Shown here piece after piece: positions 1 through 7,392 of a DNA stretch of 20,543 nt. The position numbers and the translations under genes are program-made. Within the stretch, counting starts at the first letter, position 1; each line of letters opens with the position of its first letter. The notes beneath the pieces were generated by a model, which was given only the letters and a program-made list of their open reading frames with translations, was not told where the DNA came from and did no database searches. Source of the DNA: JAZKFR01 sp040386295 (GTDB lineage: Bacteria; Pseudomonadota; Gammaproteobacteria; Burkholderiales; Rhodocyclaceae); the NCBI GenBank assembly GCA_040386295.1, contig JAZKFR010000026.1, forward strand, positions 1 through 20,543, given 5' to 3'.

Positions 1-40
1 TAACGTGCGGCTTCTTACGCTCAAATTTTTCCTTAGCCAT
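1..40 (-). CDS. tuf: Elongation factor Tu, N-terminal fragment (first 13 codons)
   Basis: Reading the minus strand from the ATG at 38-40 gives MAKEKFERKKPHV, the characteristic N-terminus of bacterial EF-Tu, the GTPase that delivers aminoacyl-tRNA to the ribosome. The rest of the gene lies beyond the left edge. A GAGG Shine-Dalgarno element sits a few bases upstream, at about 48-51. The gene directly follows tRNA-Thr on the same strand, the arrangement known from the E. coli thrU-tyrU-glyT-thrT-tufB operon, so it is probably co-transcribed with the three tRNAs. The fragment is short, but the N-terminus and the tRNA context together make the call firm. Confidence 0.9.
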   Translation of the reverse strand, partial: MAKEKFERKKPHV

Positions 41-149
41 TACCGGTACCTCAAAACATTAGAAGTTACGAAAGAAATACATGGAACATAAACAACAGTG
101 AGGAACATCGAGTGCTTTAATCAAAAAACGCAAACACTAGAACAAATCT

Positions 150-224
150 TGGTGCCCATGGGCAGGATTGAACTGCCGGCCTCTCCCTTACCAAGGGAGT
201 GCTCTGCCACTGAGCTACATGGGC
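150..224 (-). tRNA. tRNA-Thr (anticodon GGT)
   Basis: The minus strand folds as a 75-nt cloverleaf. The acceptor stem GCCCATG pairs with CATGGGC. The anticodon stem CTCCC/GGGAG closes a TTGGTAA loop with anticodon GGT. The T-arm is GGCAG-TTCAATC-CTGCC, and the genomic 3' end is ACCA. It is the last tRNA before tuf and is probably cut from the same transcript. Confidence 0.97.
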
Positions 225-250
225 GTCCTGCCTGCTCACCAAAAACATCG

Positions 251-324
251 TGGAGCGGGTGAAGGGAATCGAACCCTCGTCTTAAGCTTGGAAGGCTTCA
301 GCTCTACCATTAAGCTACACCCGC
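251..324 (-). tRNA. tRNA-Gly (anticodon TCC)
   Basis: This is a 74-nt cloverleaf on the minus strand. The acceptor arm is GCGGGTG/CACCCGC, the anticodon loop is CTTCCAA with anticodon TCC, the T-loop is TTCGATT, and a genomic CCA is present. It lies between tRNA-Tyr and tRNA-Thr, matching the order tyrU-glyT-thrT of the E. coli tufB operon. Confidence 0.97.
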
Positions 325-366
325 AAAACCCAGAAAAAAACTCGGACACTATTCCCACGGCGTAAA

Positions 367-393
367 CGATGCTTAGTACTTCGATGCTTAGTA
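367..393. repeat. 12-bp direct repeat in the tRNA-Tyr/tRNA-Gly spacer
   Basis: The 12-mer CGATGCTTAGTA occurs at 367-378 and again at 382-393, separated by 3 bp, so the unit length is 15 bp. It lies in the 93-bp spacer between tRNA-Gly and tRNA-Tyr. It could be a small slippage duplication in a processed spacer, and no function is evident. Confidence 0.8.
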
Positions 394-417
394 TACTTTT
401 TACTTTTAGCGAAAACT

Positions 418-502
418 TGGTGGAGGGAGAAGGATTCGAACCTTCGAAGGCAGAGCCGTCAGATTTACAGTCTGATCCCGTTGACCGCTTGGGTATCCCT
501 CC
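418..502 (-). tRNA. tRNA-Tyr (anticodon GTA)
   Basis: This is an 85-nt class II tRNA with a long variable arm on the minus strand. The acceptor arm is GGAGGGA/TCCCTCC, the anticodon loop is CTGTAAA with anticodon GTA, the T-loop is TTCGAAT, and the genomic 3' end is ACCA. It is the first gene of the tRNA-tuf transcript and starts about 17 nt after the -10 element of the upstream promoter. Confidence 0.97.
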
Positions 503-518
503 AACTTCAGAACCCAAA

Positions 519-547
519 ATTTTGACGCTTTAAGCGCGAAATGTCAA
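519..547 (-). promoter_or_regulatory. Candidate sigma-70 promoter of the tRNA-Tyr/Gly/Thr-tuf unit
   Basis: On the minus strand a perfect -35 TTGACA (542-547) is followed by a 17-bp spacer and CAAAAT (519-524) as the -10, placing transcription start roughly 10 nt before tRNA-Tyr. The spacer contains the palindrome CGCTTTAAGCG (526-536). A second possible extended -10, TGCTAGAAT, lies upstream (attcta at 571-576 on the plus strand) but lacks a good -35. The spacing and position fit a stable-RNA promoter, although the -10 matches consensus only 4 of 6. Confidence 0.6.
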
Positions 548-708
548 ATAATTTTTGAGCGAGGGGACTCATTCTAGCAGTATCTGTGCCCGAACACCAT
601 TTGCTCAGCGAGATTCGGCTCTCTATTAACTCAAAAAGCTCGGCACAACCCGGTGCAGAAAAGCCAAGAGCAAATAGAAGGCGCCTGGGAAAGCAGCCCT
701 GTTTATTT

Positions 709-737
709 TTGCGCAGGGTAAATCGAATAAATCTAAT
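709..737 (+). promoter_or_regulatory. Candidate promoter for iorAB
   Basis: TTGCGC (709-714), a 17-bp spacer and TCTAAT (732-737) resemble -35 and -10 boxes, matching consensus 3 of 6 and 5 of 6. A rival pair lies closer to the gene: ATTACA (767-772), 17 bp, TACAAT (790-795). Either would leave a leader of roughly 80-140 nt. The evidence is pattern matching only, and the two cannot be ranked from sequence. Confidence 0.3.
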
Positions 738-882
738 AAAACAAATCTTCAGTGCTGCAACGCAAGATTACAGCGCCAAAGCAATTAGATACAATGCGCG
801 ACCGCTTATCTGCGGCAGACCAATTAAGGACGGCGTGCATTCACAAGATGTGCGACTGCTATTCCTCTACTAGGAGAGTTTC

Positions 883-3800
883 ATGAGCGACCTTTCGATC
901 ACGCTGGACGACCGCTATACGGCGCATTCAGGGCGTGTTTTTCTGACCGGAACACAGGCGCTGGTTCGCTTGCCGATGTTGCAGCGTATGCGTGACGAAG
1001 CAGCGGGTTTGAATACTGCCGGCTTTATCTCGGGTTATCGCGGCAGCCCGCTGGGCGGATTAGATCAGGGCTTATGGAAAGCCAAAAAACACCTTGACGC
1101 GCAACGTATTGTTTTTCAGCCTGGCGTCAATGAAGATCTGGCTGCAACTGCGATTTGGGGATCACAGCAGCTCAATTTGTTTCCTGGTGCGAAATACGAT
1201 GGCGTGTTTGCCATGTGGTACGGCAAAGGCCCCGGTGTTGATCGTTGTGGCGACGTTTTTCGCCACGCTAATGCGGCTGGCTCTGCCAAGCTGGGCGGTG
1301 TACTGGTTATCGCAGGCGATGACCATGCGGCAAAATCCTCAACCTTACCGCATCAAACCGAGCACATTTTTAAAGCAGTGATGATGCCGGTGTTGTATCC
1401 AGCAAACGTTCAGGAGTACCTAGACTACGGCTTGCATGGCTGGGCGATGAGCCGTTATTCGGGTTGCTGGGTGGCGATGAAAGCTTTGGCTGACACCGTC
1501 GAGACTTCTTCTTCTGTTTCGATAGATTTGCATTCGCCGCTGATTCAATTGCCTGAAGATTTTGAGCTGCCGCAAGACGATCCGCATGGGCTGAATATTC
1601 GTTGGCCAGATCCACCGCTACAACAAGAAGCACGGCTGATCAATCACAAGCTGTACGCAGCGCTGGCGTATTGTCGCGCCAATAAACTTAACCGCATCAT
1701 CATCGACAGTCCAAAGCCACGCTTTGGCATCATCACCAGCGGCAAATCTTATTTAGACGTACGTCAAGCCTTCGATGAACTGGGGATTACCGACGAACTG
1801 GCAGCCAGCATCGGCATTCGCTTGTACAAAATTGGGATGGTTTGGCCGCTTGAAGCGGAAGGCGTACGCCGCTTCGCAGAAGGCCTGGAAGAAATTTTTG
1901 TCATTGAAGAAAAACGCCAGCTGATTGAATACCAGCTGAAAGAAGAGCTGTACAACTGGCGTGAAGACGTACGCCCACACGTCATTGGCAAATTTGACGA
2001 CAAAGGCGAATGGTCGCGCATCCCCAGCGGCAATGGACATTTGATTCAAGGTGATTGGTTGCTGCCTGCGGCGGGCGAGCTTTCGGTTGCGCAGATTGCG
2101 CGTGCGCTGGCTTCTCGCATTGCCCGTTTTTTCACTTCGCCAACGATTGAAGCGCGACTGGCCTTGATTGAACAAAAGCAAAAAGCGCAATCGACGGCAA
2201 TCATTTTAGGCAGCAGCAGTGGCAAGCTGGCCATTCAACGTACCCCTTACTTCTGCTCGGGCTGCCCGCACAACACCTCTACACACGTACCAGAAGGGTC
2301 ACGCGCCGTGGCAGGTATTGGCTGCCACTACATGGTGACGTGGATGGATCGCAATACGGACACCTTCACACACATGGGGGGTGAAGGTGTGACCTGGGTC
2401 GGCCAAGCACCCTTCACAAACGAAAAGCATATTTTTTCAAACTTAGGTGACGGCACCTATTTCCACTCCGGCCTGCTGGCGATTCGCCAATCGATCGCAG
2501 CCAAGGTGGCAATCACCTACAAAATTCTGTTTAACGATGCGGTGGCCATGACGGGTGGCCAGCCCGTTGATGGCACGATGAGCGTTGCCCAAATGACGCG
2601 CGAGCTGGAAGCCGAAGGCGTGAAAAAAATAGTCATCGTCACCGATGAGCCAGAGAAATACGAGCAAATGCAAGGCTTGGTGCCCAACACTCCGATTTAT
2701 CACCGTGACCAACTCGACACTGTGCAGCGTAGCTTGCGCGAATATCCGCAAGTCTCAATCTTGATTTACGACCAGACCTGCGCTACTGAAAAACGACGTC
2801 GGCGCAAGCGGGGTAAATTGCTTGATCCGGCCAAACGCGTCTTCATCAACGAAGCCGTCTGCGAAGGCTGTGGCGACTGTAGCGTGCAATCGAGCTGCTT
2901 ATCGGTAGTGCCAATCGAGACCGAGTTTGGGCGCAAACGGGCGATTGATCAGTCGTCGTGCAACAAAGACTATTCCTGCGTCAAGGGCTTCTGCCCAAGC
3001 TTTGTCACGGTTGAAGGGGGCAAGCTACGCAAAGGACGTGCGCTCGCGGCGGATGAGCAGCTGTTTGCCGAATTGCCGCTGCCGACCCTGCCGAGCACCA
3101 GCCGTCCCTTCAATATGTTGATTACTGGCGTCGGCGGTACCGGCGTGATCACCTTGGGCGCGCTTCTTGGAATGGCCGCACACATCGACGGCAAGGGCGT
3201 TTCAGTGCTAGATATGACTGGCCTGGCACAAAAGTACGGCGCTGTTTTTTCGCACTTACGGATTGCTGATCGACCCGAAGACCTGCATGCAGCCAGGATT
3301 GCCACAGGCGAAGCAGACGCCCTGATTGGGGGCGACCTAGTTGTCACGGCAGGAGCAGAAGCCTTATCCAAAGTATTGGCGGGCAAAACACGAGCCGTCG
3401 TCAATGTGGCCGAAACCCCCACCGCCGATTTCATTGGCAACCCAGCTTGGCAGTTCCCAAAACAAGCGATGCAGAATCAAGTGATCGAGGCTTGCGGCAA
3501 AGATCAGGTGCTCTTTCTTGACACGCAGCAAATGGCAACCCGACTGATGGGAGACGCGCTTTACGGCAACCTTTTCCTACTTGGTGTCGCTTGGCAACAA
3601 GGCTTAGTGCCGCTGTCACTGGCGGCAATTGATAAGTCAATTGAGCTGAACGGGGCAGCGGTTGAGCAAAACCGCAAGGCATTCACTTGGGGTCGTCGCG
3701 CGGCACACGACTTAGAAGCAGTGCAACGCTTTATCGCCCCGAACAAAGTACTGTCGATCCAAACAAGCTCGTCTAATGGTGTAGACGAGCTGATACGACG

Positions 3801-4458
3801 TCGTAGCGAAACATTGCGCGCCTACCAGAATGAGGCTTACGCAGAAAGGTATCGCCGCTTGGTCGAACAGGTACGTGCGGCTGAACATGAGGCCTCAGCG
3901 CAATCAACCGCCCTGACCGAAGCCGTTGCACGCTATTACTTCAAATTGTTGGCGATTAAGGATGAATACGAGGTGGCTCGTTTGTACACCGACCCCGCCT
4001 TCATGCAGCGCTTGAACGAAAGTTTTGAAGGCGATTTTCGTCTGCGCTTCCACTTGGCACCGCCCTTGCTGTCAAAGCCAGACCCCGTCAGCGGCAAAAT
4101 TGCCAAACGCAGTTACGGCGCTTGGATGATGAACGCGTTCAAAGTCTTGGCCAAACTCAAAGGACTGCGCGGAACGGCCTTCGACTTGTTTTCGTACACG
4201 GCAGAACGCCGTATGGAGCGGCAACTGATCGCGGACTATGAGGCTGATATTGAACTGATCATCAAAACGCTGAAACGCATCAATACCCGCCCGCAGCTAG
4301 GCAACGCCATTGAGTTGGCTAAGTTACCTGAAGAAATTCGCGGCTACGGGCACGTTAAAGCGGCAGCAGTGGCGCAAACTCAGAAGAAACGTAACGCACT
4401 GCGCCAGAGTTTGGACGTAGAGAGTAGCAGTAGCGCACCGACACAAGCAGCAGCTTAG
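883..4458 (+). CDS. iorAB: Indolepyruvate ferredoxin oxidoreductase, fused single-chain form
   Basis: This 1191-residue protein matches the proteobacterial single-chain indolepyruvate oxidoreductase family. The family oxidatively decarboxylates aryl-pyruvates from aromatic amino-acid breakdown to aryl-acetyl-CoA, using thiamine diphosphate and iron-sulphur clusters. The N-terminal part is the pyrimidine-binding half, with the SGYRGSPLGGLD segment near residue 50. The ThDP motif runs from G522-D-G to N551. A ferredoxin-like patch has C660, C663, C666 and C672, then C693, C699 and C704. The gamma domain begins at the GVGGTGV motif (about 749-755), and the C-terminal few hundred residues are the extra domain of the fused family. 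The length is normal for fused forms. The start is fixed by AGGAG at 872-876, six bases ahead of the ATG. It is monocistronic and convergent with pth. The physiological substrate is inferred from family only. Confidence 0.93.
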   Translation: MSDLSITLDDRYTAHSGRVFLTGTQALVRLPMLQRMRDEAAGLNTAGFISGYRGSPLGGLDQGLWKAKKHLDAQRIVFQPGVNEDLAATAIWGSQQLNLFPGAKYDGVFAMWYGKGPGVDRCGDVFRHANAAGSAKLGGVLVIAGDDHAAKSSTLPHQTEHIFKAVMMPVLYPANVQEYLDYGLHGWAMSRYSGCWVAMKALADTVETSSSVSIDLHSPLIQLPEDFELPQDDPHGLNIRWPDPPLQQEARLINHKLYAALAYCRANKLNRIIIDSPKPRFGIITSGKSYLDVRQAFDELGITDELAASIGIRLYKIGMVWPLEAEGVRRFAEGLEEIFVIEEKRQLIEYQLKEELYNWREDVRPHVIGKFDDKGEWSRIPSGNGHLIQGDWLLPAAGELSVAQIARALASRIARFFTSPTIEARLALIEQKQKAQSTAIILGSSSGKLAIQRTPYFCSGCPHNTSTHVPEGSRAVAGIGCHYMVTWMDRNTDTFTHMGGEGVTWVGQAPFTNEKHIFSNLGDGTYFHSGLLAIRQSIAAKVAITYKILFNDAVAMTGGQPVDGTMSVAQMTRELEAEGVKKIVIVTDEPEKYEQMQGLVPNTPIYHRDQLDTVQRSLREYPQVSILIYDQTCATEKRRRRKRGKLLDPAKRVFINEAVCEGCGDCSVQSSCLSVVPIETEFGRKRAIDQSSCNKDYSCVKGFCPSFVTVEGGKLRKGRALAADEQLFAELPLPTLPSTSRPFNMLITGVGGTGVITLGALLGMAAHIDGKGVSVLDMTGLAQKYGAVFSHLRIADRPEDLHAARIATGEADALIGGDLVVTAGAEALSKVLAGKTRAVVNVAETPTADFIGNPAWQFPKQAMQNQVIEACGKDQVLFLDTQQMATRLMGDALYGNLFLLGVAWQQGLVPLSLAAIDKSIELNGAAVEQNRKAFTWGRRAAHDLEAVQRFIAPNKVLSIQTSSSNGVDELIRRRSETLRAYQNEAYAERYRRLVEQVRAAEHEASAQSTALTEAVARYYFKLLAIKDEYEVARLYTDPAFMQRLNESFEGDFRLRFHLAPPLLSKPDPVSGKIAKRSYGAWMMNAFKVLAKLKGLRGTAFDLFSYTAERRMERQLIADYEADIELIIKTLKRINTRPQLGNAIELAKLPEEIRGYGHVKAAAVAQTQKKRNALRQSLDVESSSSAPTQAAA

Positions 4459-4479
4459 GCACGGGCACTTGAAGTGAAC

Positions 4480-4524
4480 GCCGGGGGCGTATGCGATAGC
4501 GCGACTATCGCATACGCCCCCGGC
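4480..4524. repeat. Perfect 20-bp inverted repeat, possible bidirectional transcription stop
   Basis: Positions 4480-4499 and 4505-4524 are exact reverse complements (20 bp, GC-rich outer half) around a 5-nt loop, CGCGA. It lies 21 bp after the iorAB stop and about 180 bp beyond the pth stop on the other strand, that is, between two convergent genes. Neither side carries the run of T expected of an intrinsic terminator: the plus side reads ACAAAAACC. It could be a terminator aided by factors, an RNA 3'-end stabiliser, or a dispersed palindromic element. The structure is certain and its role is not. Confidence 0.75.
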
Positions 4525-4701
4525 ACAAAAACCAAAGCACATTGATCGGATAAAAACCCTGCGCATTAAAACCGGCAGAGAGTTGCGTTGTTGCATTACT
4601 GACTTCGCCTTGCCTTGCTACAGCAATGTCTACGGCGCGTAAAGTTAGCCTCTATTCCGCTTCATGCACATTGCGAAATTGGCATCAAAGCTTAAGCGCA
4701 C

Positions 4702-5322
4702 TTAAATTGTCGCTGCTATATGAAGACTTTGTTGCGCTTTTGCGTAGTCTCCACGCGCCATCAAAGGCCAGGCAATGCGACAACGATTGAGCGCTGTATC
4801 GATGAGCGCCTGCTCTTCACGGCGCGGCGCCTTGAGTACGTAATTGATGACTTCGTGGCGCACACCAGGATGTCCGATACCCAGACGTAAGCGCCAAAAA
4901 TCGGCGGAGCCGAGTTGCGCTTGAATGTCTTTGAGCCCGTTATGCCCACCATTACCCCCACCTTGTTTGAGACGGATTCCGCCTGGGGGTAAATCAAGTT
5001 CGTCGTGCACGACCAATATTTCTGCTACTTCAATTTGATAAAACTTGGCCAGAGCAGCCACTGCCTGACCGGAATGATTCATGTAGGTGCTTGGCTGTAG
5101 AAGCCAAAGTGGACGAGGCGAGGCACCAGCGACTAAATTAGACGAGTCTGCACGCCCAAGTTGGCCAAAGAATTTTGCTTGCGGCGTCAATTGAACCTTC
5201 AAATCGCACGCCAGCTGATCGATGAACCAGAAACCAAGATTGTGCCGATGTGTGGCGNNNNNNNNNNCGCTGCCGGGATTACCTAAACCGACGATGAGTC
5301 GAGGCGCTGTCATAGAGGTCAT
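4702..5322 (-). CDS. pth: Peptidyl-tRNA hydrolase (contains a 10-N gap)
   Basis: Peptidyl-tRNA hydrolase recycles tRNA by cleaving peptidyl-tRNAs that drop off the ribosome in the cytoplasm. At about 206 residues it has the usual length. Family landmarks are GLGNPG at 12-17, the catalytic His in RHN (H27), YMNxSG with N82, the HDELDLP segment with D107, and GGGNGGHNGLK with N128. Ten Ns (5258-5267) blank four codons between GNPG and RHN. The frame resumes correctly afterwards, so the gene is probably intact in the organism. Two ATGs are possible, at 5322 and 5313, and neither has a clear Shine-Dalgarno sequence. The longer form is given. It follows rplY, as is common in proteobacteria, but a terminator separates them, so it is probably expressed from its own promoter between 5323 and 5508. 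Confidence 0.93.
   Translation of the reverse strand: MTSMTAPRLIVGLGNPGSXXXXATHRHNLGFWFIDQLACDLKVQLTPQAKFFGQLGRADSSNLVAGASPRPLWLLQPSTYMNHSGQAVAALAKFYQIEVAEILVVHDELDLPPGGIRLKQGGGNGGHNGLKDIQAQLGSADFWRLRLGIGHPGVRHEVINYVLKAPRREEQALIDTALNRCRIAWPLMARGDYAKAQQSLHIAATI
5258..5267. other. Run of 10 Ns inside pth
   Basis: Ten undetermined bases sit in the conserved N-terminal part of pth. A round run of 10 often marks an assembly join of unknown length rather than ten measured bases. As written it keeps the reading frame but leaves eight residues between GNPG and RHN, where the family (for example E. coli) has six. The real gap may therefore be shorter than ten. Confidence 0.9.
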
Positions 5323-5508
5323 GGCAAAGTATGTAGATAAAAATTTGAATCTAATGGCATGTGTCTATCTATCTGCAGCAACACGCTCTCGCTACATGTC
5401 TGCGCAGCGCGTGCTGGATAGGGAGACCTTATGCCTTTGTAAACCAGGGAGTGTTACAAAAACCCGATGAACAATGGGTCTCTGCCAAAGACTCTGCCAA
5501 ATATACGC
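5323..5508. other. Intergenic region upstream of pth
   Basis: This is 186 bp between the rplY terminator and the pth start. It contains a 7-bp inverted repeat, TTTGTAA (5436-5442) and TTACAAA (5454-5460), with an 11-bp centre, which could be an operator or a small hairpin. No convincing -35/-10 pair for pth was found on the minus strand, although the terminator makes a promoter here likely. Open frames in this region show no coding character. Confidence 0.4.
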
Positions 5509-5546
5509 CACAAAGAAAAACCGCCCTCAGGCGGTTTTTCTTTGTG
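5509..5546 (-). terminator. Intrinsic terminator after rplY, probably bidirectional
   Basis: A 17-bp perfect stem (5509-5525 with 5530-5546) closes a CTCA loop (GAGG-type on the minus strand). Its core is AAAAACCGCC/GGCGGTTTTT, so on either strand a GC stem is followed by a T-run. It lies 55 bp beyond the rplY stop and should end the tRNA-Gln-prs-rplY transcript. It also insulates pth. Confidence 0.9.
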
Positions 5547-5600
5547 CTGATCAGCTTAACTAGCTTTAATTAGCCTCAGAGACAGAAGGCGAAACACGGC

Positions 5601-6197
5601 TTATGCAGTCTCTTCGGTAGTTTCAGCAGCGCTTCCCTTCTTCAGCTGAATCATGGCAACCACGCCATCATCGCCATGCACTACAGGCTTGACGCCGACT
5701 GGGAAGTTCAACTGTGAAATATGCACGGAATGGCCTGCTGCCAGATCCTTCAAATCTACCTCGATAAACACAGGCAAATCTTGCGGCAAACAGCTGACTT
5801 CGATTTCGTTCAGAACGTGTGAAACACTGCCACCGGAGAGTTTGACGCCAGGCGCAATATCCGCATTGATGAAGTGCAAAGGCACTTTTTGCTGAATAAC
5901 ATGTGTTGTATCAACACGTAAAAAATCAACGTGCAGAACGAGCGGTTTGTAAGCATGCATTTGCGCATCGCGCAACAGAACCGTTTCGCTGACGCCTTCG
6001 ATATTGAGCGTTAACACCGAGGCGTGAAACGCTTCTTTACGCAGACTCAGCAAAATCTGATTGTGCTCAAGACTGATCAGTTGGGGTGCCGTTTTTCCGC
6101 CGTACACAATGGCAGGAACTTGCTTCGCCAGACGCAGGCGGCGGCTCGCTCCGGACCCCTGCAAGGTGCGTTTTTTCGCGTTTAATTCAAATTTCAT
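5601..6197 (-). CDS. rplY: 50S ribosomal protein L25/general stress protein Ctc
   Basis: L25 binds 5S rRNA in the large ribosomal subunit. This 198-residue version is the long, two-domain (TL5/Ctc-type) form. The N-terminal 5S-binding barrel covers roughly residues 1-90, with RLRLAKQVPAIVYGG near 20-35. The C-terminal beta domain covers roughly 95-185, with the PGVKLSGG and EIEVSCLPQDLP segments, followed by a short acidic tail. The ATG at 6197 is chosen because AGGAG lies six bases upstream. A TTG two codons earlier overlaps the region just after that site and is rejected. It follows prs by 65 bp on the same strand, the usual order, and is probably co-transcribed with it. A small hairpin in the gap may tune read-through. 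Confidence 0.95.
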   Translation of the reverse strand: MKFELNAKKRTLQGSGASRRLRLAKQVPAIVYGGKTAPQLISLEHNQILLSLRKEAFHASVLTLNIEGVSETVLLRDAQMHAYKPLVLHVDFLRVDTTHVIQQKVPLHFINADIAPGVKLSGGSVSHVLNEIEVSCLPQDLPVFIEVDLKDLAAGHSVHISQLNFPVGVKPVVHGDDGVVAMIQLKKGSAAETTEETA

Positions 6198-6203
6198 GAA
6201 CAA

Positions 6204-6208
6204 CTCCT
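6204..6208 (-). promoter_or_regulatory. Shine-Dalgarno site deciding the rplY start
   Basis: AGGAG on the minus strand (plus-strand ctcct) lies six bases before the ATG at 6195-6197. This favours that ATG over the upstream in-frame TTG at 6201-6203. Confidence 0.8.
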
Positions 6209-6220
6209 AAGTACAACAAA

Positions 6221-6242
6221 CCCTGTCCGCGACCAGACAGGG
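6221..6242 (-). other. Hairpin between prs and rplY (possible attenuator)
   Basis: CCCTGTC (6221-6227) and GACAGGG (6236-6242) form a 7-bp stem with an 8-nt loop. On the minus strand the stem is followed by TTTGTTGT, a weak U-rich tract. Placed between the prs stop and the rplY ribosome-binding site, it could act as a partial terminator or a processing/stability element that sets the prs:rplY ratio. The structure is seen and the function is inferred. Confidence 0.5.
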
Positions 6243-6262
6243 GGTTAAAAAAACAGGATTTC

Positions 6263-7213
6263 TTATTCGATAAACAAAGAGGAAACGGAGTCTTCGTTAC
6301 TGATCCGGCGAATCGTTTCTGCCATCACATCAGCCACGGATAATTGGCGAATCTTGCTACATTGCCGCGCGTCCTCGCGCAGCGGGATGGTATCGGTCAC
6401 GACCAACTCATCAAGCGCCGACGCGTCGATACGTTCGACTGCACCGCCCGACAGCACAGGGTGAGTACAGTAGGCGAGCACCTTAGTGGCGCCTTGTTCT
6501 TTCAAGGCAGCCGCAGCTTTGCACAGGGTGCCAGCGGTATCGACCATATCGTCCATTAGGACACAGGTTCGACCTGATACCTCGCCAATGATATTCATCA
6601 CTTCGGAAACGTTGGCTTTAGGACGACGCTTATCGATGATCGCCAAATCGCATTCCAAACGTTTGGCCAGAGCGCGGGCGCGAATCACGCCGCCCACGTC
6701 GGGCGAAACGACCATCAGATCGCTGAAGTTTTTCTTCCAGACGTCTGCCAATAAAATGGGCAGAGAGTAGATGTTATCAACTGGGATATTGAAGAATCCT
6801 TGGATCTGATCGGCGTGCAGATCCATCGTCAACACGCGGTGCACGCCCGCCGCAGAGAGTAGATCGGCGACCAGTTTGGCCGCAATCGACACCCGCGCCG
6901 AACGGACTCGACGATCCTGGCGAGCGTAGCCAAAATACGGAATCGCTGCGGTAATGCGAGCAGCCGAAGCGCGCTTTAAGGCGTCGGCCATGATCAGCAG
7001 TTCCATCAAATTTTCGTTTGACGGCGCACAGGTCGATTGCAAGATAAAAACGTCTTTACCGCGCACGTGCTCTTGAATCTCGACTGTCACTTCGCCGTCC
7101 GAAAAGCGCCCTACATTGGCTCGACCCAGCGATATATTGAGTCGTTTAACCACATCTGAAGCAAGCTTGGGATTGGCGTTACCGGTGAAGACCATCAGGC
7201 TATCGTAAGCCAT
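6263..7213 (-). CDS. prs: Ribose-phosphate pyrophosphokinase (PRPP synthetase)
   Basis: PRPP synthetase transfers pyrophosphate from ATP to ribose 5-phosphate, making PRPP for purine, pyrimidine, histidine, tryptophan and NAD synthesis. At 316 residues it equals the class I bacterial enzyme in length. Visible landmarks are GNANPKLA near the N-terminus, GRFSDGE, the YARQDRR segment with the RVRSAR flexible loop near 100, DLHADQIQGFF near 130, and the PRPP-binding loop from M220 (DDMVDTAGT, 221-229). The ATG at 7213 matches the family N-terminus, although the Shine-Dalgarno sequence is weak. It lies 255 bp after tRNA-Gln on the same strand and precedes rplY, an arrangement common in Burkholderiales. 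Nothing in it looks degraded. Confidence 0.97.
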   Translation of the reverse strand: MAYDSLMVFTGNANPKLASDVVKRLNISLGRANVGRFSDGEVTVEIQEHVRGKDVFILQSTCAPSNENLMELLIMADALKRASAARITAAIPYFGYARQDRRVRSARVSIAAKLVADLLSAAGVHRVLTMDLHADQIQGFFNIPVDNIYSLPILLADVWKKNFSDLMVVSPDVGGVIRARALAKRLECDLAIIDKRRPKANVSEVMNIIGEVSGRTCVLMDDMVDTAGTLCKAAAALKEQGATKVLAYCTHPVLSGGAVERIDASALDELVVTDTIPLREDARQCSKIRQLSVADVMAETIRRISNEDSVSSLFIE

Positions 7214-7392
7214 AGCGAATTCTCTGGTTTAGGGGGTTGGACGTTGAGTGGTGCTTGACTGAAACCAGAGCTAGTAGCACAGCGAAAAACACATGGCGCG
7301 ATCGATTGCTGCCAATCATTTGTAAAGCAATAGCATCTAGCGGACACCTTGCACGGCAATATCGGGAATGCAGCAGCAGGCCGAAGTCAATT

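Larger units (their letters stand above)
503..882. other. 380-bp divergent intergenic region between the tRNA operon and iorAB
   Basis: This region carries the minus-strand tRNA promoter near 519-547 and, for the plus-strand oxidoreductase, two weak sigma-70-like candidates. It ends with the Shine-Dalgarno sequence AGGAG at 872-876. A GTG-started open frame fills 586-873, but it has no Shine-Dalgarno sequence, no recognisable domain and an arginine/serine-rich composition, so I do not call it a gene. I see no riboswitch fold or strong terminator here. Confidence 0.6.

Noticed and set aside
168..517. Open frames across tRNA-Thr, tRNA-Gly and tRNA-Tyr (168-365 plus, 236-517 minus)
   Set aside because: They are translations of tRNA genes or their complements. 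Such peptides (EGNRTLV-type and the Tyr equivalent) are known mis-annotations.
586..873. 95-codon GTG-started open frame upstream of iorAB
   Set aside because: There is no Shine-Dalgarno sequence, no family resemblance and a Ser/Arg-rich composition, and its stop overlaps the ribosome-binding site of the real gene.
1370..3746. Several open frames of 60-156 codons opposite or out of frame within iorAB
   Set aside because: They are shadows of a well-supported gene, with no ribosome-binding sites or domains.
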